The translations under genes and the position numbers were made by a program. From NCBI RefSeq assembly GCF_002585305.1, contig NZ_NUNF01000002.1, positions 23,523 to 87,522 on the forward strand: DNA of 64,000 bases, read 5' to 3'. Positions 18,673-26,922 of this stretch are shown in pieces. Position 1 is the stretch's first letter. The number at the start of each line of letters is the position of its first letter. A model generated the notes under the pieces. The model was not told the DNA's origin, searched no databases, and saw only the letters and a list, made by a program, of their open reading frames with translations. Source of the stretch: Bacillus sp. AFS037270. GTDB lineage: Bacteria; Bacillota; Bacilli; Bacillales_B; DSM-18226.

Positions 18673-20073
18673 TTATTTCATTGCGGACTGATATATTTCT
18701 TGAAAGGGAACCTGGTGTTCTCTTGCGGCTTTTGCCACATCTTCGTATTCAGGGGCTTGGTGCAGCATCCTATTCTCCATAAACGCCTGCTTCACCTTTA
18801 TCTTTCCATAAGGTGTGTCAGCAATAAAAAATTTTCTTTCCAGAATTTTACGGCTCCAATGACTTCTTCGGACCCCAAGAGTCGTGGTTTCAACCAACAA
18901 GATTTCTTCACAGAGATCGGCTGATTCTATGGATGCCAAGACCGTCACAAGCGTACCTGGCCGATTTTTCTTCATGTAAACTGGTGTATAAAATACATCG
19001 AGTGCACCCGCTGACAAGAGTCGCTCCATCGTATACCCAAAACCTTCCCCTGTCATATCATCCAGTTGCGCCTCCAACACAAAAATTGATTCACGTTCTT
19101 GTAAATCTTTAGCTTTTAATGTTTTTTTTAAGTCGGATGCTGTAATAAGCATCACTCTTAATACATTCGGATGATCAAAGTCTTTCTCCCCAGCACCATA
19201 CCCAATCTCTTCTACTGTAAATCCACCCGGAAGGATAAATTCTTTCACAAGTGCTCGTAAAATTCCTGCTCCAGTTGGGGTTGTTAATTCCCCCTTAACG
19301 TTTAGTTCAGCTAGCGGAATTCCCCTTAGTAATTCCATCGTCGCTGGGGCGGGGATTGGATATAAACCATGCGCCATCCACTTTTTTCCTGATCCTGTTG
19401 GTACAGGTGAGGCATAAATGTCGTCAATACCAAGACTTTCAAGTGCTAAGCAAACACCAATTGTGTCAATAATTGAATCCATTGCTCCCACCTCATGGAA
19501 ATGAACATCACTAGGATCGACCCCATGAATTTTTCCTTCAGCAATCGCGATTTCTTTAAAAATTGCCAGACTTCGCTCTTTTACCCTCGGCGGAAGATCA
19601 CTTTGCTCAATCATTTCCAAAATCATCGCTGCACTTCGATGGACATGATCATGCCCATGTTCGTGGCTATGACTTTGCCCATGCACGTGGATATGGTCAT
19701 GATTGTGGCTATGATTATGCTCGTGAACATGGTCATGGCTGTGATTATGACCATGCCCGTGAACATGGTCATGACTGTGATTATGTCCATGCTCGTAAAC
19801 ATGGTCATGGCTGTGATTATGTCCATGCTCGTGACTGTGCTCATGACTATGGATATGTTCACTATTTTCTGAGGATAATGGAAAATTGATTTCCAATTTG
19901 GTTGCATTGATACCAAGTTTAATGATTTTATGTACTTTAATTTCAAATGGATCCACTGGTAATTTCCTTAAATGATCCACTATATATGATGAATCCGCCC
20001 CCATATCGATTAGCGCACCCAATGTCATATCCCCTGAAATCCCAGAAATACAGTCTAAATAAATCGCTTTCAT
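18673..20073 (-). CDS. larC: Nickel-pincer cofactor biosynthesis protein LarC (single frame, His-rich loop)
   Basis: The last cofactor-building step: CTP-dependent insertion of nickel into the bis-thiolated pyridinium nucleotide, forming the NPN cofactor. The N-terminal LarC1-type part shows SGISGDM (10-16) and HFHEVGAMDS (191-200), with a His-rich insert at residues 73-145 holding about 35 His. The C-terminal LarC2-type part has LDDMTGEGFGYTMERLL and YMKKNRPG. LarC1 and LarC2 are continuous here, unlike the frameshifted pair known from Lactiplantibacillus. The start is MKAIYLDC, with GGGAGG upstream; the extra eight codons upstream are unlikely. It is the last gene of the sigma-54 operon starting at 26677. 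Confidence 0.93.
   Translation of the reverse strand: MKAIYLDCISGISGDMTLGALIDMGADSSYIVDHLRKLPVDPFEIKVHKIIKLGINATKLEINFPLSSENSEHIHSHEHSHEHGHNHSHDHVYEHGHNHSHDHVHGHGHNHSHDHVHEHNHSHNHDHIHVHGQSHSHEHGHDHVHRSAAMILEMIEQSDLPPRVKERSLAIFKEIAIAEGKIHGVDPSDVHFHEVGAMDSIIDTIGVCLALESLGIDDIYASPVPTGSGKKWMAHGLYPIPAPATMELLRGIPLAELNVKGELTTPTGAGILRALVKEFILPGGFTVEEIGYGAGEKDFDHPNVLRVMLITASDLKKTLKAKDLQERESIFVLEAQLDDMTGEGFGYTMERLLSAGALDVFYTPVYMKKNRPGTLVTVLASIESADLCEEILLVETTTLGVRRSHWSRKILERKFFIADTPYGKIKVKQAFMENRMLHQAPEYEDVAKAAREHQVPFQEIYQSAMK
19640..19860. repeat. Tandem codon repeats encoding the LarC His-rich loop
   Basis: A short imperfect tandem repeat of His/Asp/Asn/Ser/Gly codons (minus strand CAT GxC/AAT CAC) gives recurring HGHNHSHDHV units. 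It lies inside larC and should be prone to length change by slippage. Confidence 0.85.
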
Positions 20074-20196
20074 TATGATTTCCTCCCAGGTCAGCATTTA
20101 TATAAACTTACGGTATAGCCAGAGAACAACAGGACAAGATTTTTCTTGTCCCATCTTGTTCACTTCCTCTAGCTCAAAGAAGAGACTTACTCCCTT

Positions 20197-20949
20197 TTAT
20201 TCGCCCAATGGTCCTTCCTTAATGGCTTGTTGAATCATGGAAGCAGCCACGGCGGCACCAAATCCATTGTCAATATTCACCACGGTTACACCAGCGGCAC
20301 ATGAAGTAAGCATAGAAAGCAACGGTGTCAATCCAGATAAATGGGCACCATAACCAACGCTAGTTGGAACAGCAATGACAGGACGGCGTACCAACCCACC
20401 CACAGCGCTTGCTAATGCCCCTTCCATTCCGGCAACAACAATGACAATGCTGGCCTCCTGAATCCGTTTCCGTTGAGCGAGCAGTCGATCAATACCGGCC
20501 ACGCCAACATCATAAATACGGTCCACTTCATTTCCCATCCATTCAGCCGTCTGCGCCGCTTCCTGGGCAACTGGCAAATCAGCGGTTCCTGCTGAAAGAA
20601 CCGCGACCTTCCCTGCAAATCGCTTTTCCCCATGGCCGATCGTGATTAAGCGCGACATCGGATCATAATTGGCATCAGGGAAATCCTGCTGAATGATCTC
20701 GGCCATTTTTTCAGTAGCTTGCGTAACCATGGCCTTGCCGTGCTTTTGATAGATGCGGGAAAAAATAATTTGAACCTGCTCGACCGTTTTTCCTCTTCCG
20801 AAAATAACCTCAGGAAAGCCTGTCCGGGATTCCCGGTCATAGTCAATTTTCACAAATCCCAAATCTTCAAACCCCTGTATCTCTTGTTCAGCTTGATTTA
20901 CTGAGATTTCCCCGTTCTGAACACGATGTAATATTTCCTGTAAACTCAT
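20197..20949 (-). CDS. larB: Nickel-pincer cofactor biosynthesis protein LarB (NaAD carboxylase/hydrolase)
   Basis: LarB carboxylates the pyridinium ring of nicotinic acid adenine dinucleotide and hydrolyses the phosphoanhydride, starting NPN synthesis. The 250-aa protein has the expected PurE-like core: AVLSAGTADLPVAQEAAQTAEW, DVGVAGIDR, VAGMEGALASAVGGL and a Gly/Ala-rich C-terminus ending in NIDNGFGAAVAAS. A good GGAGGAG precedes the ATG. It sits between the sigma-54 activator and larC. Confidence 0.94.
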   Translation of the reverse strand: MSLQEILHRVQNGEISVNQAEQEIQGFEDLGFVKIDYDRESRTGFPEVIFGRGKTVEQVQIIFSRIYQKHGKAMVTQATEKMAEIIQQDFPDANYDPMSRLITIGHGEKRFAGKVAVLSAGTADLPVAQEAAQTAEWMGNEVDRIYDVGVAGIDRLLAQRKRIQEASIVIVVAGMEGALASAVGGLVRRPVIAVPTSVGYGAHLSGLTPLLSMLTSCAAGVTVVNIDNGFGAAVAASMIQQAIKEGPLGE

Positions 20950-20990
20950 GTTGTCTCCTCCTTTGTCTTATGAAAATACCTGTGCTTCCT

Positions 20991-22799
20991 CTATCTTGTG
21001 ATGCCGTACTTTTTCATCTTTTTAATTACGGTGGTATGGGAGACTCCAAGAGCCTGTCCTACCTTCCGAATGGAACCATATCGACTGAGTGATTCAATGA
21101 TTAAATCACGTTCTAATACATTAAAGGCGTTATAGTTATCGGATTCATTTATTTCTGTCATTTGAGGATTGGAAGCAGCTATTGCAACCTTCGAGTTTCC
21201 CTTTGGTATTGCTGGATGGTACACTGTCCTTGCCAACGGGCCTTCCAATGTCATAACATCCTCAGGGAGATGATGCAGTAGTATGGTAGGTTCAAATATC
21301 GTAACTACCAAACGCTCAATTAGATTAGACAACTGACGAACATTACCCGGCCATGAATAATTTTTTAGCGCATGGATGACTTGCGAGTCAATCATTTTTT
21401 GGATTCCATGTTTTTGATTGTAGCGATTTAAAAAGTACTGAATCATCGCTGGAATGTCCTCATGTCTTTCCCGCAATGGAGGAATATGAATTGGCACCAC
21501 ATATAACCGGTAATATAAATCCTCCCGAAATAATCCCATTTGAATTCTTTCTTGCAAATTCCGATGTGTTGCAGCAATAATACGGCAATTTACCTGAATC
21601 GGCTCAACCCCGCCTACCCTAGTAAACTCTTGTTCTTGGAGGACACGGAGAACTTTCACTTGAAGGGAAGATGACATTTCTCCGATTTCATCTAAAAAAA
21701 TCACTCCTCCTTCGGCAGCTTCAAACAGTCCTTTTTTTCCCGATCTGCTAGCACCTGTGAAAGCCCCTGCCTCATATCCGAACAACTCTGATTCGAGCAA
21801 ATCCGCAGGAAGAGCACCGCAATTGATTTTTACAAATGTCCCCTTCGAACGCCGGCTATTCTTATGAATAAAATTTGCGAGAACTTCTTTTCCAACTCCA
21901 GACTCTCCCAAAATCAAAACTGTGGAATCAAAATCGGCTACCCTTCCTGCTAAATCAAACACACTTACCATTTTCGGAGAGACGGCAATCACTTCGTCGG
22001 AAAGGACTTGCTTACGAAGCTTCAATATTTCTAATTGATACTCCTGGCTTCGTTTTTGCACAAAATTCAATTCTTCCCTCAGCCTGGCAAGTTCTGTCAT
22101 ATCTCGGACGGTCGCAACAGCACCTTGCATTTTTCCAAATTCATCAATAATGGGTACAGCACTTACAATATGTTCTTGACCGGTTGGATATCGCTGCAGT
22201 CCAATTACTTCTCGTTTTTCCTGTAACGCTTTCCATGTAATCGAAGGTTCCTGAAAAACCCCTTGGCTAAACAGTTCAGTCAAATGCCGGCCGATAAAAC
22301 GGTTTTCTAAAATGCCGGAAAAACGGGACATGGCTGGGTTCACCCTTGTCACCACGCCAAGCGAATCTGTAATTAAAATTCCATCATACGCAGAATCTAT
22401 AACGGCATCAAGATGCTTTCGCTGCTCATATACTTCCTTATATTTATCCCAAATGACTCTTTTTTGTTCGACTATCTTACCTGTCTCTGCTATGCCCAAA
22501 AATTGATTTTCTTTATCTACCACGCCAACTAGACTAAACTTGACAGGCAGTTTTATATCTATTATCTTAGTATCCTTGTAGAAGAAGGGGGCATCTTGAA
22601 CCCATATTCCCATTTCTGTCCCTGAAGGAAATGAATTTGAAAACAATTGAAATACACCGGACCAGCATCCTTGATCAATGACTGGTATTTCCTCAATGGA
22701 TAACGCTTTCATTTTCACTACAATTTGGTCGTATTCATTCTGAAGCATGTTCGACTCAACCATAAATGCAGGTTTTTGTGTTATATCTGAGAGAAGCAT
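20991..22799 (-). CDS. Sigma-54-dependent transcriptional activator (enhancer-binding protein) with PAS domain
   Basis: Activator of RNA polymerase carrying sigma-54. Domain order: N-terminal region of about 115 residues that resembles a degenerate CBS pair (EEIPVIDQG..GVF and FSLVGVVDKENQFLGI), PAS domain (about 128-240), AAA+ domain (about 270-500) with Walker A GESGVGKE at 298-305 and the sigma-54-contacting GAFTGA at 345-350, then a C-terminal Fis-like helix-turn-helix ending VSHTTVIKKMKKYGI. The start is MLLSDITQ, behind GGAGGGGG. It lies inside the operon served by the sigma-54 promoter at 26677-26694, and two more near-identical promoters nearby make it the likely regulator of the whole cluster. 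The ligand, sensed by PAS or the N-terminal domain, is unknown. Confidence 0.93.
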   Translation of the reverse strand: MLLSDITQKPAFMVESNMLQNEYDQIVVKMKALSIEEIPVIDQGCWSGVFQLFSNSFPSGTEMGIWVQDAPFFYKDTKIIDIKLPVKFSLVGVVDKENQFLGIAETGKIVEQKRVIWDKYKEVYEQRKHLDAVIDSAYDGILITDSLGVVTRVNPAMSRFSGILENRFIGRHLTELFSQGVFQEPSITWKALQEKREVIGLQRYPTGQEHIVSAVPIIDEFGKMQGAVATVRDMTELARLREELNFVQKRSQEYQLEILKLRKQVLSDEVIAVSPKMVSVFDLAGRVADFDSTVLILGESGVGKEVLANFIHKNSRRSKGTFVKINCGALPADLLESELFGYEAGAFTGASRSGKKGLFEAAEGGVIFLDEIGEMSSSLQVKVLRVLQEQEFTRVGGVEPIQVNCRIIAATHRNLQERIQMGLFREDLYYRLYVVPIHIPPLRERHEDIPAMIQYFLNRYNQKHGIQKMIDSQVIHALKNYSWPGNVRQLSNLIERLVVTIFEPTILLHHLPEDVMTLEGPLARTVYHPAIPKGNSKVAIAASNPQMTEINESDNYNAFNVLERDLIIESLSRYGSIRKVGQALGVSHTTVIKKMKKYGITR

Positions 22800-22893
22800 T
22801 GTTTCCCCCTCCATTTACCAAAATAAGCGGTTTATTTAAAAATTCACACTTATTTTATTTATACCTTAAAACACAGATGCTGGAAACTATTTA

Positions 22894-23718
22894 TTAAACC
22901 ATTGATAATTTAGGCGTTTTTATTGTTTCATTTAAACTACCAGAACGGTAACCTTGCAAATCAATGGTGATATACATATATCCAATACTCTTCAGTTTGC
23001 TGACAATCATTTCGTTAAAACCTGCCAATTTCTGGATATCTTGCGGTACAACTTCGATACGTGCTAATTTTTCATGCTGTCGCACCCTAACTTGACGGAA
23101 GCCGAGGTCCATTAGGAATTGTTCCGCCTTATCTATCATCGTTAACTTCTCTTGCGTAATCTTCTCACCATATGGAATCCTAGAAGAAAGACAGGCAAAA
23201 GAAGGCTTATCCCAAGTACGTAAATTCATTTGATAGGATAAGGCACGAATGTCCGCTTTCGTTAACTCCACATCCTGCAGCGGAGCACGAACCCCTTTTT
23301 CCTTTGCAGCCTTAAACCCTGGGCGATAGTCACTCAAATCATCAGCAATGGCTCCAAAAATAACTTGATCAAACCCACGTTCTTGGGCAACCGGAATCAA
23401 ATTGGTGAAAAGCTCCTGTTTGCAAAAATAACAACGATTGATTGGATTTTCTGCATATCCTGGAATATTCAATTCGCTTGTGTGAATAACCAAATGTTCG
23501 CAGCCAATTTCTTTCGCTAAACTCATCGCTTCTTTCAGCTCGCGCTCAGGATAAGTCTCAGCATCAGATGTTACTGCAAGGACATTTTTTGCTCCTAAAG
23601 CTTCCACTGCCGCCTTAAGCAAAAAAGTACTGTCAACGCCACCAGAAAAAGCGACGGCAACGCGGTTAAACCCTTTAAGACTCTCTAGTAACTTTTCATA
23701 TTTTAATTGATGTGACAT
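22894..23718 (-). CDS. larE: Nickel-pincer cofactor sulfur-insertion protein LarE (three-cysteine type)
   Basis: ATP-dependent sulfur transferase that converts the two carboxylates of the LarB product to thiocarboxylates after adenylylation. The PP-loop SGGVDS is at 25-30. Three cysteines stand out: Cys96 and Cys99 in RCYFCK and Cys176 in FACLSSR. The last aligns with the sacrificial Cys176 of the L. plantarum enzyme, but the extra CxxC fits the LarE subgroup that binds a [4Fe-4S] cluster and can use external sulfide. The start has GGGAG 9 nt upstream. It is in the same operon as larB and larC. Confidence 0.93.
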   Translation of the reverse strand: MSHQLKYEKLLESLKGFNRVAVAFSGGVDSTFLLKAAVEALGAKNVLAVTSDAETYPERELKEAMSLAKEIGCEHLVIHTSELNIPGYAENPINRCYFCKQELFTNLIPVAQERGFDQVIFGAIADDLSDYRPGFKAAKEKGVRAPLQDVELTKADIRALSYQMNLRTWDKPSFACLSSRIPYGEKITQEKLTMIDKAEQFLMDLGFRQVRVRQHEKLARIEVVPQDIQKLAGFNEMIVSKLKSIGYMYITIDLQGYRSGSLNETIKTPKLSMV

Positions 23719-23838
23719 GCTGAAACTCTCCCTTTTTAATAATTAATTTATATTAATGTAAATTGAAAATCAGTTTGACTCTAGTGAGATCTGTGATCCT
23801 AGCATTTTTAAAACAACACTAGCCTTTTTTGTAAAGTC

Positions 23839-24624
23839 TTACCTTTCCTTAAAACCAACTTGCACGCTGCCAACACCGCCGAAATGGGCTGTATAAACAT
23901 CTCCCGGCTTCGCCTCATATGCTTTTGTAAAAGAGCCTGAGAGAACGATATCTCCCGCTTTTAATCCTTCACCAAATGCAGCCAGCTTGTTACACAACCA
24001 TGCCACGGCTGCCGCCGGATGACCGAGCACCGCTGCGCCTGCAGCTGTATCGATGACTTCACCGTTTTGCTCCAATACCAGCCCAATCGTCCGTAGATCC
24101 AAGTCACTCACTCGACTTCCATAGCTCCCCAATACCAATGCCCCGTATGAAGCATTATCTGCTACCGTATCTTGAATCTTAATCTCCCAATTTCTGACGC
24201 GGCTATCAATAATTTCAAAAGCGGGCACGATATAATCCGTTGCCCGGATCACATCATGGAAGTGTACCCCCGGTCCCATTAAATCGTGTTTCATCACGAA
24301 GGCCAATTCTGCTTCTACCTTTGGCTGCAGAAATTGCTGATAGTCTACAAAACTTCCTTCCGGTAAAAGGGTATCATCGAACAATGAACCAAAATCTGGT
24401 TCAGGAACGCCTAGAGCATTCTGCATAGCCTTTGAAGTTAAGCCAATCTTATGTCCAATCACACGACTTCCGGAATCGAGTTTCCAAGCCTGGACTTGCT
24501 TTTGAATAGCGTATGCATCTTCGAGCGTAAGATTAGGGTACATTTCTGTCAACGGCGCAATCGGCTCTTTATTTTTATCTGCTTCCCATAATTGTTTCAC
24601 TGCTTGTTCGATCATCAGACTCAT
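23839..24624 (-). CDS. 2-keto-4-pentenoate hydratase family protein (MhpD/DmpE-like)
   Basis: Member of the 2-oxopent-4-enoate hydratase/4-oxalocrotonate decarboxylase family within the FAH-like fold. The 261-aa protein carries IGHKIGLTSKAMQ, the metal-ligand-type motif QPKVEAELAFVM, VPAFEIIDSR and a C-terminal KPGDVYTAHFGGVGSVQVGF. Such enzymes act in the lower meta-cleavage pathways or on related 2-oxo-enoic acids. No ring-cleavage dioxygenase is in the window, so the usual aromatic route is not complete here. It lies between larE and the CinA/MoaB-like gene, so its substrate may belong to the pathway served by the NPN enzyme. The start has GGGAG 7 nt upstream. Confidence 0.82.
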   Translation of the reverse strand: MSLMIEQAVKQLWEADKNKEPIAPLTEMYPNLTLEDAYAIQKQVQAWKLDSGSRVIGHKIGLTSKAMQNALGVPEPDFGSLFDDTLLPEGSFVDYQQFLQPKVEAELAFVMKHDLMGPGVHFHDVIRATDYIVPAFEIIDSRVRNWEIKIQDTVADNASYGALVLGSYGSRVSDLDLRTIGLVLEQNGEVIDTAAGAAVLGHPAAAVAWLCNKLAAFGEGLKAGDIVLSGSFTKAYEAKPGDVYTAHFGGVGSVQVGFKER

Positions 24625-24665
24625 CTAGACTCTCCCTTTCTATCCTTCTATAAAAATAGTAGTTT

Positions 24666-25586
24666 TTAATTTGTATGATTTCCATGATGATGTGCATGAC
24701 CGTGAGTACCCACTGTTCTCATCCACCGCTCCCGAAGAAGATCGGCCAACTGTTCTCCAAGGATTTCCGGTTCGGGCTGCTTTTCGATACTCTCCACAAG
24801 CACATCTGCACAAAGCCGCACTTCTTCATTCGGTCCGGGAAGTGTAACCACATAGCTTAATCCTTCTTTAGCGACTCCAATCCGAATCCCATCCTTTACG
24901 TGCCTTCCATGTCCGCGAGTAAATTTTGCAATATATGGTGTTGCAGCATCGGGGCAAACCTTTAGCAAAGCTTCAACCGAACAATCTTTATCTTCGGCGC
25001 CAACCCCGCCGGTGGTAATAATCAAGCCAAATCCCTGTTCGAGGGCCTGTCTTAATGCCCCTGCAATCTCGTCAATATCGTCCTCTAACGGCCGATGAGA
25101 TTGCACCTTACACCCTGCTTCAGTAAACCTGTTCACAAGGTAAGGCGTATTGGTATCTTCTATCATGCCCCTTCCAACTTCAAATCCAGTAGGGAATACC
25201 TTCACACGGCGGCGAATCCGGTTTTGAATCTCGTTACCCATCGCTGCACTCTGCTCAACCACCTTTTTCCCTTCTATTGGAGATAATGCGATCATCCCCA
25301 ATACTCCTTCGGAATGAATGTCCGGTTCCGGACCAAAATTCACACCTGGAAGCGAACCTACTGCTTTTAACAATTCTTCTTTCTTTCCTACAAACTGATC
25401 ATCATTTATGGTCTGAACGAGTAAATCCAATGCGATATGATCCTCGCGAACATCGATAACAAATACCCGGTCCCTTGGGAGCTTTAGCACCTCAGCCACT
25501 GTATTGGAAATATCCGATAAGTCACAATCACTTAGATATACATCGGTTAAACGGAGTTCTGTTTTATTTAAAAGACTATATTCCAC
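24666..25586 (-). CDS. CinA/MoaB-like nucleotide or molybdopterin-binding domain protein with His-rich tail
   Basis: The C-terminal two-thirds match the MoaB/MogA/CinA N-terminal fold: FEVGRGMIEDTNTPYL, a Dxx(D/E) stretch (PLEDDIDEIAGALRQAL) and LIITTGGVGAEDKD. About 130 residues at the N-terminus are of unclear type. The protein ends in a His-rich tail (GTHGHAHHHGNHTN). The start is a GTG with GGAGG 9 nt upstream. CinA-type proteins act on pyridine nucleotides and MoaB-type on molybdopterin; in this operon a role with the NaAD-derived NPN cofactor or its precursors is plausible but unproven. No molybdenum enzyme is seen nearby, which argues against a pure Mo-cofactor role. Confidence 0.75.
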   Translation of the reverse strand: MEYSLLNKTELRLTDVYLSDCDLSDISNTVAEVLKLPRDRVFVIDVREDHIALDLLVQTINDDQFVGKKEELLKAVGSLPGVNFGPEPDIHSEGVLGMIALSPIEGKKVVEQSAAMGNEIQNRIRRRVKVFPTGFEVGRGMIEDTNTPYLVNRFTEAGCKVQSHRPLEDDIDEIAGALRQALEQGFGLIITTGGVGAEDKDCSVEALLKVCPDAATPYIAKFTRGHGRHVKDGIRIGVAKEGLSYVVTLPGPNEEVRLCADVLVESIEKQPEPEILGEQLADLLRERWMRTVGTHGHAHHHGNHTN

Positions 25587-25631
25587 TTCTTTTCGCCTCC
25601 CTCAATTTTTATGACTCTCTTTGCTGACTGT

Positions 25632-26471
25632 TTATTCGGACAATTTAACCTCTAGACGCATATCGAGTAAGGGAGCGTTTAGAATCGAAGCACCTACATC
25701 GACCAAATCAACCGGAACATCACGAAGCAAAAGCAGTGTCTCTTCTGTTACGCTGCCCGCAAAAGCTACCTTTACCCGATGGCGGGCATTAAGCTGATCC
25801 AAGATTTGCAGAACAATTTTAAGATCGTTCAACGATCCTGTATCCACCATAAGGACATTCGCTCTTCCATGAACCGCGGCCTCTGTCTCCTCAGCGATAG
25901 ATTGCAATTCCCCACGGATTTGAATCACGGTCTTATGGTCAGGAAACTGTGCAGCCGCTTGAAGTGCTTGGCCGACTCCTCCAAACATCGAAACATAATT
26001 TTTATCGATATAGACAAACGGACCTTCAACCATTCGCATCCCAATCCCCCCTGCCGCCAGTGCAGCGTGTAGACCAGGCTTGGATTCCTGCGGGAGTTTC
26101 TTCCATCCCCCGCACACCACCTTCAAATTGCTTCCTGCAATAATCTGCAGTTGTCGTGCCCGAGTGGCATAGCCGGACGGAACCATCATCGACCCAAGCA
26201 CCCGGTCTTCAGCTATAGCAACACTTTTCGGCGTACCTCGAAAGGTTAAGATGACATCCCCCGGCTTTACTGCCGCGCCATCTTCTAAACAAGTTAATAG
26301 TTCAAGGCCAAGTTCATATACAAACGCAACAGCACACATGCTATTTGCCAATATCCCATAGTTCGTAGCTACCACTTGTGCTGTAAATAGGCGTTCTTGA
26401 ATGGGTATAAACAATGTATCACGCAAATCATATACAGCTGCTTCTTTTTTGTGCTGAGTTATTTCCAACAT
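25632..26471 (-). CDS. NadC-like (quinolinate phosphoribosyltransferase family) protein, divergent
   Basis: About 280 aa with the NadC layout: GILANSMCAVAFVYELG, VKPGDVILTFRG, a helix plus SGYATRAR, then KPGLHAALAAGGIGMR, NVLMVDTGS, VAFAGSVTEETL and VDVGASILNAPLLDMRL. Two normally conserved NadC motifs are altered: TRKTxPG becomes GGWKKLPQ..KPG, and the GGGxxHR region becomes AGGIGMRMVEG, so its substrate may not be quinolinate. NadC makes NaMN, the precursor of NaAD, which LarB consumes. It is the first gene of the sigma-54 lar operon. I start at MLEITQHK; AGGAGG is about 12 nt upstream, slightly long, and other upstream Met codons overlap that site. Confidence 0.75.
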   Translation of the reverse strand: MLEITQHKKEAAVYDLRDTLFIPIQERLFTAQVVATNYGILANSMCAVAFVYELGLELLTCLEDGAAVKPGDVILTFRGTPKSVAIAEDRVLGSMMVPSGYATRARQLQIIAGSNLKVVCGGWKKLPQESKPGLHAALAAGGIGMRMVEGPFVYIDKNYVSMFGGVGQALQAAAQFPDHKTVIQIRGELQSIAEETEAAVHGRANVLMVDTGSLNDLKIVLQILDQLNARHRVKVAFAGSVTEETLLLLRDVPVDLVDVGASILNAPLLDMRLEVKLSE

Positions 26472-26487
26472 GTTTCTGATCATCCTC

Positions 26488-26637
26488 CTACTCACATAGA
26501 TCTCTGTGTGCGATATCGATGTACTTTTTCAACTGGAATTTGTTGGGATTTCCACTGCCATCACCCATTTCAGCAGCTCGGTTCAATATCCTTTTTTGTG
26601 ACGGTATTACAGCCGATCATGATTGAAGCGCATTCAT
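26488..26637 (-). other. Possible small ORF in the sigma-54 leader (doubtful)
   Basis: Between the sigma-54 promoter and the NadC-like gene, an ATG at 26568 opens a 26-codon frame whose TAG overlaps the next gene's AGGAGG. The same frame continues upstream through a single TGA (26617-26619) to an ATG at 26637, giving about 49 codons. Neither start has a strong ribosome binding site. It could be a leader peptide, a decayed gene or chance. Confidence 0.15.
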
Positions 26638-26676
26638 TCTAATTAACGCCAGTTGGAGTTCCTTCACTTTTTATAA

Positions 26677-26694
26677 TTGCAAGATTTGTGCCAA
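26677..26694 (-). promoter_or_regulatory. Sigma-54 promoter of the lar operon
   Basis: On the minus strand TTGGCACAAATCTTGCAA matches the sigma-54 consensus TGGCAC-N5-TTGC(A/T) perfectly. Transcription would start near 26667, about 195 bp before the NadC-like gene, and run through the CinA/MoaB-like gene, hydratase, larE, the activator, larB and larC. Confidence 0.9.
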
Positions 26695-26722
26695 GCGTAA
26701 ATATAGGGGTTAATACGAATCC

Positions 26723-26787
26723 ATGGAACCCACCTAGTTCCATTTATCAATCAGTGGTTTCCACAATAATGGAAACCATGTGTTTCC
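26723..26787. promoter_or_regulatory. Putative enhancer (UAS) of the sigma-54 activator, copy 1
   Basis: The perfect inverted repeat TGGTTTCC-N8-GGAAACCA lies at 26755-26778, with another GTTTCC half-site at 26782-26787. A related repeat ATGGAAC-N7-GTTCCAT is at 26723-26743. The main block starts 61 bp upstream of the sigma-54 element, as in the two other copies. It lies between the lar operon and the divergent LarC paralogue and could also affect the latter. Confidence 0.7.
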
Positions 26788-26860
26788 ATTTTAGTATGCA
26801 TGGCAACTTTAAATGATTCCGCATTGGAACTCTCTTCGATTCGTTATATTTTTCCTGTTC

Positions 26861-26887
26861 TTGACTGCTTCCTGTTTATGCTACAAT
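26861..26887 (+). promoter_or_regulatory. Sigma-A-like promoter of the LarC paralogue
   Basis: TTGACT at 26861-26866 and an extended -10 TGCTACAAT ending at 26887 face the gene at 26923. The 15-bp spacer is short but the TGn extension compensates. This promoter is not sigma-54 type, unlike those of the rest of the cluster. Confidence 0.5.
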
Positions 26888-26922
26888 CGAAAGAAAATGG
26901 GACATGAAAGGAGAGGGCAGCA

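Noticed and set aside
19640..19860. A short-period tandem repeat that could suggest a CRISPR-like array or noncoding repeat
   Set aside because: The repeat is in frame within larC, encodes the His-rich loop, has no unique spacers and shows codon-level variation; it is coding.
24666..25586. Molybdenum cofactor gene cluster
   Set aside because: Only the MoaB/CinA-like fold points that way; no moaA, moeA, mobA, Mo-ABC transporter or molybdoenzyme is in the window, whereas NPN genes surround it.
26617..26619. In-frame TGA as a selenocysteine codon in a small leader-encoded protein
   Set aside because: No SECIS-like hairpin that I can make out, no strong start site and no recognised family; chance or decay is more likely. 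Kept only as a low-score observation.
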